NCBI GenBank assembly: GCA_900542305.1
Contig: UQMU01000001.1
Coordinates: 62,001-126,000 of the forward strand
Source of the DNA: an uncultured Collinsella sp.
GTDB taxonomy: Bacteria > Actinomycetota > Coriobacteriia > Coriobacteriales > Coriobacteriaceae
Length of the DNA: 64,000 nt
Reading direction: 5' to 3'
Below are positions 43,032-51,032 of the stretch, piece by piece (the first letter of the stretch is position 1; each line of letters begins with the position of its first letter). The notes beneath the pieces are model-generated. The model searched no databases and was not told where the DNA came from. It saw only the letters and a program-made list of their open reading frames with translations. Position numbers and translations under genes: made by a program.

Positions 43032-43595
43032 TTAAATAACAGCCCAGTCAACGGCTTCGTGCCAACGCTCAACAAGACGTTCCAGGCGCCAGGCGGCATT
43101 GGCAGGACTTGTCGAGGGCAGGACGATGGCAGGCAACCCCGTCCGATCTTGCAAGTAGCGCTTGTAGAGCCGCCCTGCCGTACCGCCGTTACAGACAACG
43201 ACCTCGATCGGCGCGGCATCGGTAATGCGCTCGATATGTGCCGGCACAACGTTGCGAATGCTCGCGTCGCTCGAGCCCTTAATGTCGCAGCTCTCGATTG
43301 CATCCCACAGGGCCACGCCACCGTTCAACAGCATGGATCGCTTGGCGGCAATCGAGGCGTCGAGCGTCGCGGGCTCACCGCTTGCCAAAGGATCGCCCTC
43401 GTTGGGCGGTACAGGCATACCGAGGCACGTGGCCATCACACGCCAAAAGCGATTCTGAGAGTTGCCGTAATAAAAGGCATTGGCGCGCGAAAGCACCGAG
43501 GGAAACGACCCGAGCACCAAAACGCGCGAGTGCTCGTCAAACACGGGCTCAAACCCATGCTCAATATGTTGATAGCCCTCGTCAGATACGGCCAT
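43032..43595 (-). CDS. DNA-deoxyinosine glycosylase (uracil-DNA glycosylase superfamily)
   Basis: This 187-residue protein has the family-6 start HGFEPVFDEHSRVLVLGSFPS and the FYYGNSQNRFW element, and ends with the LPSTSPAN loop. The family removes hypoxanthine from deaminated DNA; the water-activating Asn of the Asn-type relatives is replaced in this family. The ATG has no very strong ribosome-binding site. It lies three bases before the end-to-start junction with the GH13 gene on the same strand, so the two may be co-transcribed. Confidence 0.85.
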   Translation of the reverse strand: MAVSDEGYQHIEHGFEPVFDEHSRVLVLGSFPSVLSRANAFYYGNSQNRFWRVMATCLGMPVPPNEGDPLASGEPATLDASIAAKRSMLLNGGVALWDAIESCDIKGSSDASIRNVVPAHIERITDAAPIEVVVCNGGTAGRLYKRYLQDRTGLPAIVLPSTSPANAAWRLERLVERWHEAVDWAVI

Positions 43596-43598
43596 GGG

Positions 43599-44975
43599 CT
43601 AGGCTCTCAACAGATAGCGCACCTCGTAGGGTGCAAGCTCAAGGGTACCCGTCAGCTCGACCGTGGGCGCATCGTCGGCAAGCAGGTCGACGAAGGACCC
43701 GTTGAGCTCGCCGGCGCCAAAGGTGTAAGGCTCACCCACGGCATTCACCGCCACGAGTACCGTCGCGCCGTCACAGGCGCGCTCGAACAGCAGCTGCTTG
43801 TTCTGGATCACCACGTTGCGATAGGCACCGTAGTTGAGAGCACGGGCAGCCGCGTCGTCGGCCGAGCGAAGGTGCGCAAGCTGCGTGATGAACGCCGTCA
43901 GCTCGTTGGGCGCAGGCTCATTGAGCGCAGGTCGCAGCGCCCAGTCGCCATCGGGGCCACCCTTTTCGCCGGCAATTCCCCACTCGCTGCCATAGTAGAC
44001 GCACGGGATGCCCGGCATGCCAAAGAGCATGCCGTAGGCGGGACGCAGACACGACTTGTCGGTGAGGATACTTGCCAGGCGCGGCACATCGTGGTTGTCG
44101 ACAAACGACAGCAGATGTTTGCCGCGGTAGATGCACCACGGATCGCCGCCAAACTGGCGGTGCAGCGAATGGGCGATCTCGAACATGTTGACCGAGTTAA
44201 AGCTGGAGTACAGGCCCTTGTAGCACTCGTAGTTGGTGCAGGAGTCGAGCATCTCGTCGTTGACGATTTGGTTGTAGTCGCCGTGGAGCGTCTCGCCGAT
44301 CAGCACAAAGTCGGGCTTGAGCTCACGGGTAAAGACGTGCAGGCGGCGCATAAAGTCGCGGTCGAGCATATAGGCAACGTCCAGGCGCAGGCCGTCGACG
44401 CCAAAGACCTCGGCCCAGCGGCGCACGGACTCGAGCAGGTAATCGACCACAGCGGGATTTTGCAGGTTGAGCTTCACAAGCTCAAAATGGCCTTCCCAGC
44501 CCTCGTACCAAAAGCCATCGCCATAGCAGGAATCGCCGTCAAAGCTAATGTGGAACCAGTCCTTGTACGGCGAGTCCCACTTGCGCCCCTGCACATCGCG
44601 GAAGGCCCAAAAACCGCGGCCGACGTGGTTGAAGACGGCATCGAGCACCACGCGGATGCCATGGGCATGCAGCGTGTCGCATACGGCGGCAAAGTCGGCG
44701 TCCCCACCCAGGCGACGGTCGATATGGCGCAGGCTGCGTGTATCGTAGCCGTGGCTATCAGATTCGAGCGGTGGGTTGATGAGCACAGCGCCAACGCCGA
44801 GTTCCTGCATGTAGTCGGCCCATTGGGCGACCTTCATGATAGGAGCATCGGGGTTGGGCGCGGCGTTGGCAGCCTGGGCGAGCTCATCCTCGGCAACGGG
44901 CGCGGCGTTTTCGCGCGGAGCCCCGCAAAAGCCCAGCGGATAGATCTGATAGAACGTCGTCTCGTATGCCCACAT
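43599..44975 (-). CDS. Alpha-amylase family glycosyl hydrolase (GH13)
   Basis: 458 residues and no signal peptide, so intracellular. All four GH13 motifs are present: DAVFNH (112-117), GLRLDV with the nucleophile D199, the acid/base E228 in GETL, and FVDNHD (291-296). The acidic insert around residues 20-45 and the small C-terminal beta domain are like cytosolic cyclomaltodextrinases or alpha-glucosidases that break imported maltodextrins. The ATG has GGGAGG upstream. Substrate range is not decided by the motifs. Confidence 0.9.
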   Translation of the reverse strand: MWAYETTFYQIYPLGFCGAPRENAAPVAEDELAQAANAAPNPDAPIMKVAQWADYMQELGVGAVLINPPLESDSHGYDTRSLRHIDRRLGGDADFAAVCDTLHAHGIRVVLDAVFNHVGRGFWAFRDVQGRKWDSPYKDWFHISFDGDSCYGDGFWYEGWEGHFELVKLNLQNPAVVDYLLESVRRWAEVFGVDGLRLDVAYMLDRDFMRRLHVFTRELKPDFVLIGETLHGDYNQIVNDEMLDSCTNYECYKGLYSSFNSVNMFEIAHSLHRQFGGDPWCIYRGKHLLSFVDNHDVPRLASILTDKSCLRPAYGMLFGMPGIPCVYYGSEWGIAGEKGGPDGDWALRPALNEPAPNELTAFITQLAHLRSADDAAARALNYGAYRNVVIQNKQLLFERACDGATVLVAVNAVGEPYTFGAGELNGSFVDLLADDAPTVELTGTLELAPYEVRYLLRA

Positions 44976-45046
44976 AACAGCCTCCCGGTAAGCTCAACAC
45001 AACGACATCCATTGTATGCCCAGCTTGTATCCTCTCCCCCAAAATA

Positions 45047-45113
45047 AGTTGCGGTGGAATAGTTCCTGTCTGGGCCTTCAGAAGCCTTAAACAGGAACTA
45101 TTCCACCGCAACT
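45047..45113. repeat. 23-bp perfect inverted repeat (long hairpin)
   Basis: AGTTGCGGTGGAATAGTTCC and its perfect complement, 23 bases each at 45047-45069 and 45091-45113. The 21-base loop itself contains a small CTTC/GAAG hairpin. It lies between the MFS gene end and the GH13 start, where it may serve as the MFS terminator, although it lacks a T-run. Confidence 0.8.
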
Positions 45114-45128
45114 GATGAGGGGACGTGA

Positions 45129-46325
45129 TTAGGCGACGGGCTTGGCGCGACGAATGGCCGGGAACATCACCGTGATGGCGATGATGACGCCCACGACGGC
45201 AATCGCCCCGCCCGCGAAGCCGATCCAAGCGATACCGGGACCCGAAACCACGGCGCCGCCGATTGCGGTCCCCGTGCCGATACCCAGATTGAACAGACCC
45301 GAGAAGATCGACATGGCGACAGCCGACGAATCCGCGGGCGTGTACTTGATGAGCTCGGCCTGAAACGCCACGTTAAAGGCCGTGGCGCAGCAACCCCACA
45401 GTGCGCAGACGGCAAGCACCAACACGAGCGCCGAGGCTGCGGGGGCCATAAGCAGCAGAGCCACCGGCACGCCGGAGAGCGTAATAGCCAAGAACGGGAA
45501 GCGATGCCCGTCGAACAGGCGGCCAAACAGCCAGCTTCCGAGCAGACCAGAGCAGCCAAACGCCGTCAGCGTCATGGTGATGGCGCCCGCATCGACGTGC
45601 GCGACCTGCGCCAGGAAGGGCTCGATATAGCTGTAGCTTGCGTAATAGCCGGTCGCCATGAACACCGTGACCACATAGAGCGCGATGAGGAACGGGTTCT
45701 TGAGCAGCTCGGGCAGCTGCTTGAGCGTAAAACGCTCGCCCGCTGGCATGGTGGGGAACACCGTGGCCTGGTAGACGACCGCGACAGTAGACAGCGCTCC
45801 GACCACGGCAAACGTCATACGCCAGCCCACGGCCAGGCCAATGGCGCGGCCGAGCGGCAGGCCGAAGATCTGTGCGATGGAAGAACCCGTGGCGATCATG
45901 CTGATAGCGAGCGCCCCGTGGCGTGTGTCAACCAGGCGCGACGCCATGATCGAGGCGACCGACCAGAACACGGCGTGCGCGCAGGCAACCACCAGGCGCG
46001 CGCAGACTAAGATGGGATAGGTCGGTGCCAAGGCGGACAGGAACTGGCCCAGCGAGAACACGGCAAGCACGCCCAGCAGCATCCGCTTGAACTCGAAACG
46101 CGAAGCGAACACCATGAGTGGCAACGACAGCAGCATGACGCCCCAGGCATAGACCGAGATCATGATGCCCGCCTGGGCCTCGGTGAGCGAGAACGACGCG
46201 GCGATATCAGTCAAAAGGCCGATGGGCATAAACTCCGACGTGTTGAACACGAACGCACAGCAGGTGAGCCCGACGAGTGGGAGCCACTGCTTGAGCGTGA
46301 TGCCGTCTTGCCTTGTCTGAGTCAT
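45129..46325 (-). CDS. MFS transporter, sugar efflux/SotB-like
   Basis: This 398-residue protein has twelve predicted membrane helices. The early segment FVFNTSEFMPIGLLTDIA is typical of the SotB/AraJ/YdhP group of major facilitator exporters (sugars, IPTG, drugs). The start is set at MTQTRQDG with GGAGACG upstream; the open frame runs 32 codons further without similarity. It is separated from feoAB by a hairpin and from the GH13 gene by a 23-bp inverted repeat, so probably a single-gene unit. The cargo is unknown. Confidence 0.87.
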   Translation of the reverse strand: MTQTRQDGITLKQWLPLVGLTCCAFVFNTSEFMPIGLLTDIAASFSLTEAQAGIMISVYAWGVMLLSLPLMVFASRFEFKRMLLGVLAVFSLGQFLSALAPTYPILVCARLVVACAHAVFWSVASIMASRLVDTRHGALAISMIATGSSIAQIFGLPLGRAIGLAVGWRMTFAVVGALSTVAVVYQATVFPTMPAGERFTLKQLPELLKNPFLIALYVVTVFMATGYYASYSYIEPFLAQVAHVDAGAITMTLTAFGCSGLLGSWLFGRLFDGHRFPFLAITLSGVPVALLLMAPAASALVLVLAVCALWGCCATAFNVAFQAELIKYTPADSSAVAMSIFSGLFNLGIGTGTAIGGAVVSGPGIAWIGFAGGAIAVVGVIIAITVMFPAIRRAKPVA

Positions 46326-46371
46326 ATATAACGTCTCCAATCGTTTTGAGCGGAGGCGATTATATAGCAAC

Positions 46372-46403
46372 GGCCCCGCATCCGTCAGTACAGATGCGGG
46401 GCC
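46372..46403 (-). terminator. Hairpin terminator after feoAB
   Basis: GGCCCCGCATC pairs with GATGCGGGGCC. There is no clear T-run on the minus strand, so termination strength is uncertain. Confidence 0.55.
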
Positions 46404-46445
46404 GAAAACAATTCGATACACAGAGGTTGCGCCGTCAATTCATAA

Positions 46446-48806
46446 CTAAGCCAACCCCAGCAATATGCCCGCCGAATGCACGACAAACGCCACGATCCAG
46501 GCAACGGCGACCTGAAACGCGAATACGGCCACGGCATAGCGCGCGCCCAACTCGCTCTTGACAGCGCCGATAGCGGCCACGCAAGGCGGGTACAGCAGCG
46601 TAAAGACCAAGAACACGTAGGCGGTAAACGGCGAAAACATGGTTGACAATGCCGCGGGCGAGGTTGCACCCAAAAGCACCGTGAGTGTCGAGATGACACT
46701 CTCCTTGGCGATAAGTCCGGTGACGAGCGCCGTCGAGGCGCGCCAGTCGCCAAAGCCGAGCGGGGCCAACACCGGCGCGATGATGCTACCCAGACCGGCA
46801 AGCAGGCTTTGCGACTGGTCGGCGACCACATTAAAGCGGATATCGAACGTCTGCAGGAACCAGATGACCACCGTAGCGGCAAAGATAATGGTAAAGGCCT
46901 TGGTGATGAAGTCCTTGGCCTTATCCCATGCCAGCATCACCGTCGTCTTGACGCTCGGCAGGCGGTAATTGGGAAGCTCCATGATAAACGGCACCGGGTC
47001 GCCCTTAAATGCCGTGCGGTTGAGCACCAAAGCCGCGATACAGCCGACCACGATACCGATCAGATAGAGCGAGACCATGGCGGGAACCGTCGCCTGCGGG
47101 AAAAACGCCCCGCACAGCAAGCCGTAAACCGGCAACTTGGCTGAGCAGCTCATAAACGGCGTGAGCATGACCGTCATCTTGCGGTCGTGCTCGGATGGGA
47201 GCGTACGGGTCGACATGATAGCCGGCACGGTGCAGCCAAAACCGACGAGCATGGGCACAAAGCTGCGGCCCGACAGGCCAAAGCGACGCAACACCTTATC
47301 CATGACAAAGGCCACGCGCGCCATGTATCCGGAGTCTTCCAGAATGGAGAGGAACAAAAAGAGCACGACGATAATCGGCAGGAAGGTCAGCACGCTGCCC
47401 ACACCCGTAAGCACGCCGTCGACAGCCAGCGAGCGCACTACGTCGTTGGTGCCGAACGCCTTGAGGCCCGCATCGGCCGAGGCGATGATGGCAGCGATGC
47501 CGTCCTCCATGAGTCCCTGCAACGCCGCGCCGATCACGCCAAACGTCAGCCAAAAGACGAGGCCCATGATCACCAGAAACGCCGGAATGGCTGTGTAACG
47601 ACCTGTCAGGATGCGGTCAATCTTGACGGAGCGCACGTGCTCGCGGCTTTCGTGCGGCTTGACGACGCAACGCCCGCACACGTCGCCGATAAAGCTAAAA
47701 CGCATATCGGCCAACGCAGATAGGCGGTCGGTGCCGGCCTCGCCCTCCATCTGGGTAATGATGTGCTCGATAGCGTCGAGCTCATTGCGATCCAGGTGAA
47801 GCGCCTCGGTTACCAGCTCATCGCCCTCGACCAGCTTGGTCGCCGCAAAGCGCACCGGGATGTGCGCCGTCACGGCATGGTCCTCGATCAGGTTGGCAAT
47901 GCCGTGGATGCAGCGATGCAGCGCACCGCCGTCCGGACCGTCGGGCGCGCAAAAGTCCAGGCGACCGGGGCGCTCGCGGAACCGTGCCACGTGCAGGGCG
48001 TGGTCCACCAGCTCGCCGATGCCCTCGTTGCGGGCAGCGCTAATGGGGACGACCGGCACGCCCAACAGGCTCTCGAGCAAGTTGACGTCAATGGCGCCGC
48101 CGTTGGTCGTCACCTCGTCCATCATGTTGAGCGCGATGACCATAGGACGGTCGAGCTCCATGAGCTGCAGTGTCAGGTACAGGTTGCGCTCGATATTGGT
48201 GGCGTCAATGATGTCGATGATGGCGTCCGGGCGCTCGTCGAGGATGAACTGACGGCTCACGACCTCTTCGCCCGTGTACGGCGACAGGGAGTAAATGCCA
48301 GGCAGGTCGGTAACGCTCGCCTCGGGGTGGTTGCGGATGGTGCCATCTTTGCGGTCGACCGTCACGCCGGGAAAGTTACCGACGTGCTGGTTGGAGCCCG
48401 TCAGTTGGTTGAACAACGTGGTCTTGCCGCAGTTTTGGTTGCCGGCAAGGGCAAAGTGCAGCGGTGCGCCCTCGGGCACGGCCGTCTTGGCCGCGCGGGG
48501 CGAATACGTCCCCTCGCCCAGGGCCGGATGCTCCGTCGTGCCGATTGCGGCGTTAGCGCGCGGACCCGTATCGGTGTCGTGAATACCCACGAGCTCGATG
48601 CGAGCGGCATCGTCCTTGCGCAGTGTCAACTCGTAGCCACGCAGGCGGATCTCGAGCGGATCGCCCATGGGGGCGTACTTCATCATGGTGACTTCGGTGC
48701 CCGGCGTTAGACCCATGTCCAAAATATGCTGTCGGAGTGCCTGATCGTCCGATGCCACCGATGCGACAACGGCGTCCTTTCCAATCTCGAGTGTATCGAG
48801 CTTCAC
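46446..48806 (-). CDS. feoB: Ferrous iron transporter, FeoA-FeoB fusion
   Basis: 786 residues. Residues 1-75 are an SH3-like FeoA domain, then a linker of about 45. The FeoB G domain follows with the P-loop GNQNCGKTT (122-130), GNFPGVTV, DLPG and NMMD. The membrane part has two Gate motifs (LVGFGCTVPAI and the later PPCVAAIGAVK). FeoA is usually a separate protein; the fusion occurs in some lineages. The GTG start has GGGGGAGGAAC upstream. Repeats that look like DtxR/IdeR-family half sites lie 50-75 bases upstream (48855-48881), consistent with iron control. Confidence 0.95.
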   Translation of the reverse strand: MKLDTLEIGKDAVVASVASDDQALRQHILDMGLTPGTEVTMMKYAPMGDPLEIRLRGYELTLRKDDAARIELVGIHDTDTGPRANAAIGTTEHPALGEGTYSPRAAKTAVPEGAPLHFALAGNQNCGKTTLFNQLTGSNQHVGNFPGVTVDRKDGTIRNHPEASVTDLPGIYSLSPYTGEEVVSRQFILDERPDAIIDIIDATNIERNLYLTLQLMELDRPMVIALNMMDEVTTNGGAIDVNLLESLLGVPVVPISAARNEGIGELVDHALHVARFRERPGRLDFCAPDGPDGGALHRCIHGIANLIEDHAVTAHIPVRFAATKLVEGDELVTEALHLDRNELDAIEHIITQMEGEAGTDRLSALADMRFSFIGDVCGRCVVKPHESREHVRSVKIDRILTGRYTAIPAFLVIMGLVFWLTFGVIGAALQGLMEDGIAAIIASADAGLKAFGTNDVVRSLAVDGVLTGVGSVLTFLPIIVVLFLFLSILEDSGYMARVAFVMDKVLRRFGLSGRSFVPMLVGFGCTVPAIMSTRTLPSEHDRKMTVMLTPFMSCSAKLPVYGLLCGAFFPQATVPAMVSLYLIGIVVGCIAALVLNRTAFKGDPVPFIMELPNYRLPSVKTTVMLAWDKAKDFITKAFTIIFAATVVIWFLQTFDIRFNVVADQSQSLLAGLGSIIAPVLAPLGFGDWRASTALVTGLIAKESVISTLTVLLGATSPAALSTMFSPFTAYVFLVFTLLYPPCVAAIGAVKSELGARYAVAVFAFQVAVAWIVAFVVHSAGILLGLA

Positions 48807-48854
48807 GTCCGTGTTCCTCCCCCGGCGCCCACAGGGCGTTGCATTTTGTTTATC

Positions 48855-48881
48855 TTGGCTAACCGTTTGCCATGGCTAACC
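48855..48881 (-). promoter_or_regulatory. Putative DtxR/IdeR-type operators before feoAB
   Basis: GGTTAGCC occurs twice on the minus strand (within 48855-48864 and 48872-48881), 17 bases apart, each in TGGTTAGCCA-like context. The DtxR/IdeR consensus contains GGTTAGCCTAACC, so these may be iron-dependent repressor half-sites. The rest of the 335-base gap holds a GGACCGTCCCC repeat fragment (48942-48956) and the hairpin at 49003-49101. Confidence 0.5.
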
Positions 48882-49002
48882 ATTTAACCACGCATGATAG
48901 CGCGAACATACGACGATGTTCAATCAACAGATTGTTGCAAGGACCGTCCCCAAGTGCCGCATCTGGGCCATAGCAACGCCGATGTCTTGGAACCGACAGC
49001 GA

Positions 49003-49101
49003 AAGCCCGCCAGAGCGAGCAAGGTGCCTTGAAGCGAGGTGGCATTGACCTTCTGGTCATGCCACCGAAGCTGAAAGGCAGATTGCCGCTCTGGCGGGCT
49101 T
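49003..49101 (+). other. 99-nt hairpin with tandem G-A internal loops (candidate structured RNA)
   Basis: AAGCCCGCCAGAGCG (49003-49017) pairs perfectly with its complement (49087-49101). Inside, TGCCTT/AAGGCA, AGC/GCT, GGTGGCA/TGCCACC and TGACC/GGTCA stack to a four-base loop TTCT. They are interrupted by small symmetrical GA/GA loops. The GA/GA pairs are possible only in plus-strand RNA, so if it is an RNA it is probably made from the plus strand. Confidence 0.6.
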
Positions 49102-49114
49102 GCAGCGTCAAATG

Positions 49115-49142
49115 GTTACGGCGTTTGGTAAAACGCCGTAAC
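49115..49142 (-). terminator. Hairpin overlapping the esterase stop codon
   Basis: GTTACGGCGTTT and AAACGCCGTAAC form a perfect 12-base stem with a four-base loop, starting at the stop codon. There is no long T-run after it. Confidence 0.6.
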
Positions 49143-50044
49143 TAAAACCCGTGGCGCTCCAGGAAGCGGAAGGCTAGGCGAATCCAAGGGCGGACCGCCA
49201 CCTGCTTGTCCTCGTTGTCGACCGCGGTGTTGGCGTTGCCGAGCGAAAGGCCGTGACCACCTTGGTCAAAGACGTGCATCTCGCATGCAACGCCCTCCTC
49301 GGCTATGCGCTGCGCAAACGGGTAGACCTGCGCGATCGGCGCCGTCTTGTCGTCGGACACGCCCCACACAAAGGTCGGTGGCATCTGACGCGAAACATGC
49401 GTGGTGGGGCAGATGTCGGCCAGATGCTCGTCAGTTGCCTCGCCGCCCGTCACCATCGACAGGTAGTCGTTGAGCAAATCGCGCCCCGTCTTGCCGCCCG
49501 TCTTGGGCACACGCAAGTCAATGCGCGGATCGCGCGTCTGCATGTCACGCACATAGGCAAAGTCGAGCAATGGATAGCCCAGCACCACGGCATCGGGACG
49601 AATGTCGTCCGGACGCGCCCCGGCAAGTGCCGCGAAGGGGCCGGTCTTCCACTGTGTTGCCAGCGAGGCGCAGATCATACCGCCCGCCGAGAATCCCACG
49701 ACGCACACGCGCTTAGGATCGACATGCCACTCGTCGGCGTTGGCGCGCACCGTGGCGACCATCTTGGCAAGATCTGCCTGGGGGTGCGGAAAGCCCACGT
49801 CACCCGTAGAACTCGTGACATAGTTGAGCACAAAGGCCTGGTAGCCGTGATCCAAAAACGCAAACGCCACGGGATCCTGCTCATGCGGAGCGATATGCGT
49901 AAACGCACCTCCGCCGCAGATAATCACGGCAGGGCGGCGGCCATTCGGTTTATCGGGCAGCGGCTCGGCACCCAGATACGTAAAGGTCGCCGGATATTCC
50001 TCGGTCGGCTCCTCGCCCCACAGCGCATGGTTCTCGACAATCAT
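49142..50044 (-). CDS. Alpha/beta hydrolase (acetyl esterase/lipase-like)
   Basis: 300 residues with no signal peptide, cytoplasmic. It has an oxyanion loop of the HGGG type (ICGGGAFTHI), the nucleophile Ser in VGFSAGGMI, an Asp region (SDDKTAP) and the catalytic His in GGHGLSLG. The family removes acetyl or other acyl groups from sugars or xylan pieces. The start is set at MIVENHALWG, with AAGGGAGC upstream. It faces the EIIA-Glc gene divergently. Confidence 0.88.
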   Translation of the reverse strand: MIVENHALWGEEPTEEYPATFTYLGAEPLPDKPNGRRPAVIICGGGAFTHIAPHEQDPVAFAFLDHGYQAFVLNYVTSSTGDVGFPHPQADLAKMVATVRANADEWHVDPKRVCVVGFSAGGMICASLATQWKTGPFAALAGARPDDIRPDAVVLGYPLLDFAYVRDMQTRDPRIDLRVPKTGGKTGRDLLNDYLSMVTGGEATDEHLADICPTTHVSRQMPPTFVWGVSDDKTAPIAQVYPFAQRIAEEGVACEMHVFDQGGHGLSLGNANTAVDNEDKQVAVRPWIRLAFRFLERHGF

Positions 50045-50170
50045 ATGTGCTCCCTTCGCGCAAATTAAGCGCCCTTGTTTTTTGCCTTCAAGCGTACCCC
50101 ACTTGAACCCGTGGCGCAGAAACTCTCCGGCAATAAGTTTCCCTTCAACTGATATATCACATAATCCCAG

Positions 50171-50240
50171 TTCAGAGGTATCGTTGAGCAGCGTAGAATA
50201 GGGGCGTTGACCAAGCCGCGAAACACATGTGAAACGTTTC
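50171..50240 (+). promoter_or_regulatory. EIIA-Glc promoter with downstream GAAACGTTTC palindrome
   Basis: TTCAGA (50171-50176), 17 bases, TAGAAT (50194-50199). About 25 bases past the likely start point is GAAACGTTTC (50231-50240), a perfect palindrome like the centre of LacI/CcpA-type operators. It could act as a roadblock or carbon-control site. Confidence 0.55.
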
Positions 50241-50287
50241 CGGCAAACCAAACGCGCGATATGCGCCTATTTAAGTTGGAGGCAACT

Positions 50288-50851
50288 ATGGGTCTGCTCG
50301 ATTCGCTTAAGTCCACCTTCACCTCGACCGGCGAGGCGTCCGTTCCGCCCGCAGCAAGCTTCGCTACCCGCGAAGGCGTCATCTATGCCCCCGTCAACGG
50401 CGTGCTCGTCAACCTGGACGAGGTTCCCGACGAGACGATCGCCTCGGGCATGCTTGGCCAGGGCTATGGCATCGAGCCCATTACCGGCACCATCTATGCG
50501 CCCGCCAACGGCCGCATCGGTGCCACCACTGTCACCAACCACTCCATCGGCATGATTACCGAGGACGGCCTGCGCGTGTTCATCCATGTCGGCCTGGGCA
50601 CCGTGGAAATGAACGGCAAGGGTTTTGCCCGCTTTGTCGAGATGGGCGATGTGGTCAAGGCAGGCCAGCCGCTCATCAGCTTCGACCGCGAGGCCATTAA
50701 GGCCGCTGGTCACGAGGACATCGTGACCGTCATCGTCTCCGAGCTCGATCGTCTTAAGAGCATCGACCATGTCGGCGAGTCTGGAACGCTTATCGGCGGC
50801 AACCCGCTCGTCAAGCTTGGCGACCCGCTGCTGGTAGCCAAGACCAAGTAG
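50288..50851 (+). CDS. crr: PTS glucose transporter subunit IIA
   Basis: This 187-residue single-domain EIIA of the glucose family has its phosphorylated His at 100 (VFIHVGLGTVEMNG), with the supporting His at 85 (TNHSIGM). The usual N-terminal YAPVNGVL strand follows a 25-residue leader. It has no EIIB or EIIC fused, so it must work with membrane EIIC/EIIBC proteins elsewhere; the orphan EIIC at 13076-14290 is one candidate partner. The ATG has TTGGAGGC upstream. Confidence 0.92.
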   Translation: MGLLDSLKSTFTSTGEASVPPAASFATREGVIYAPVNGVLVNLDEVPDETIASGMLGQGYGIEPITGTIYAPANGRIGATTVTNHSIGMITEDGLRVFIHVGLGTVEMNGKGFARFVEMGDVVKAGQPLISFDREAIKAAGHEDIVTVIVSELDRLKSIDHVGESGTLIGGNPLVKLGDPLLVAKTK

Positions 50852-50889
50852 CCAGGCCCCGCGCCACACAGCCAAAAGGCACCTCGTCA

Positions 50890-50923
50890 AGCGCCCGCGA
50901 CCATTTGGCCGCGGGCGCTTTTC
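50890..50923 (+). terminator. Terminator after the EIIA gene
   Basis: GCGCCCGCG pairs with CGCGGGCGC, followed by TTTTCGTTT on the plus strand. Confidence 0.85.
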
Positions 50924-51032
50924 GTTTGAAAAACCATCCCGCCAATGCCTTATCTGTATAGCCCAAATGAGACGAGCTGCTAGAATAACGAACTGTATGG
51001 ATAACTATCATTCAACCGTTATGGGAGGATAC

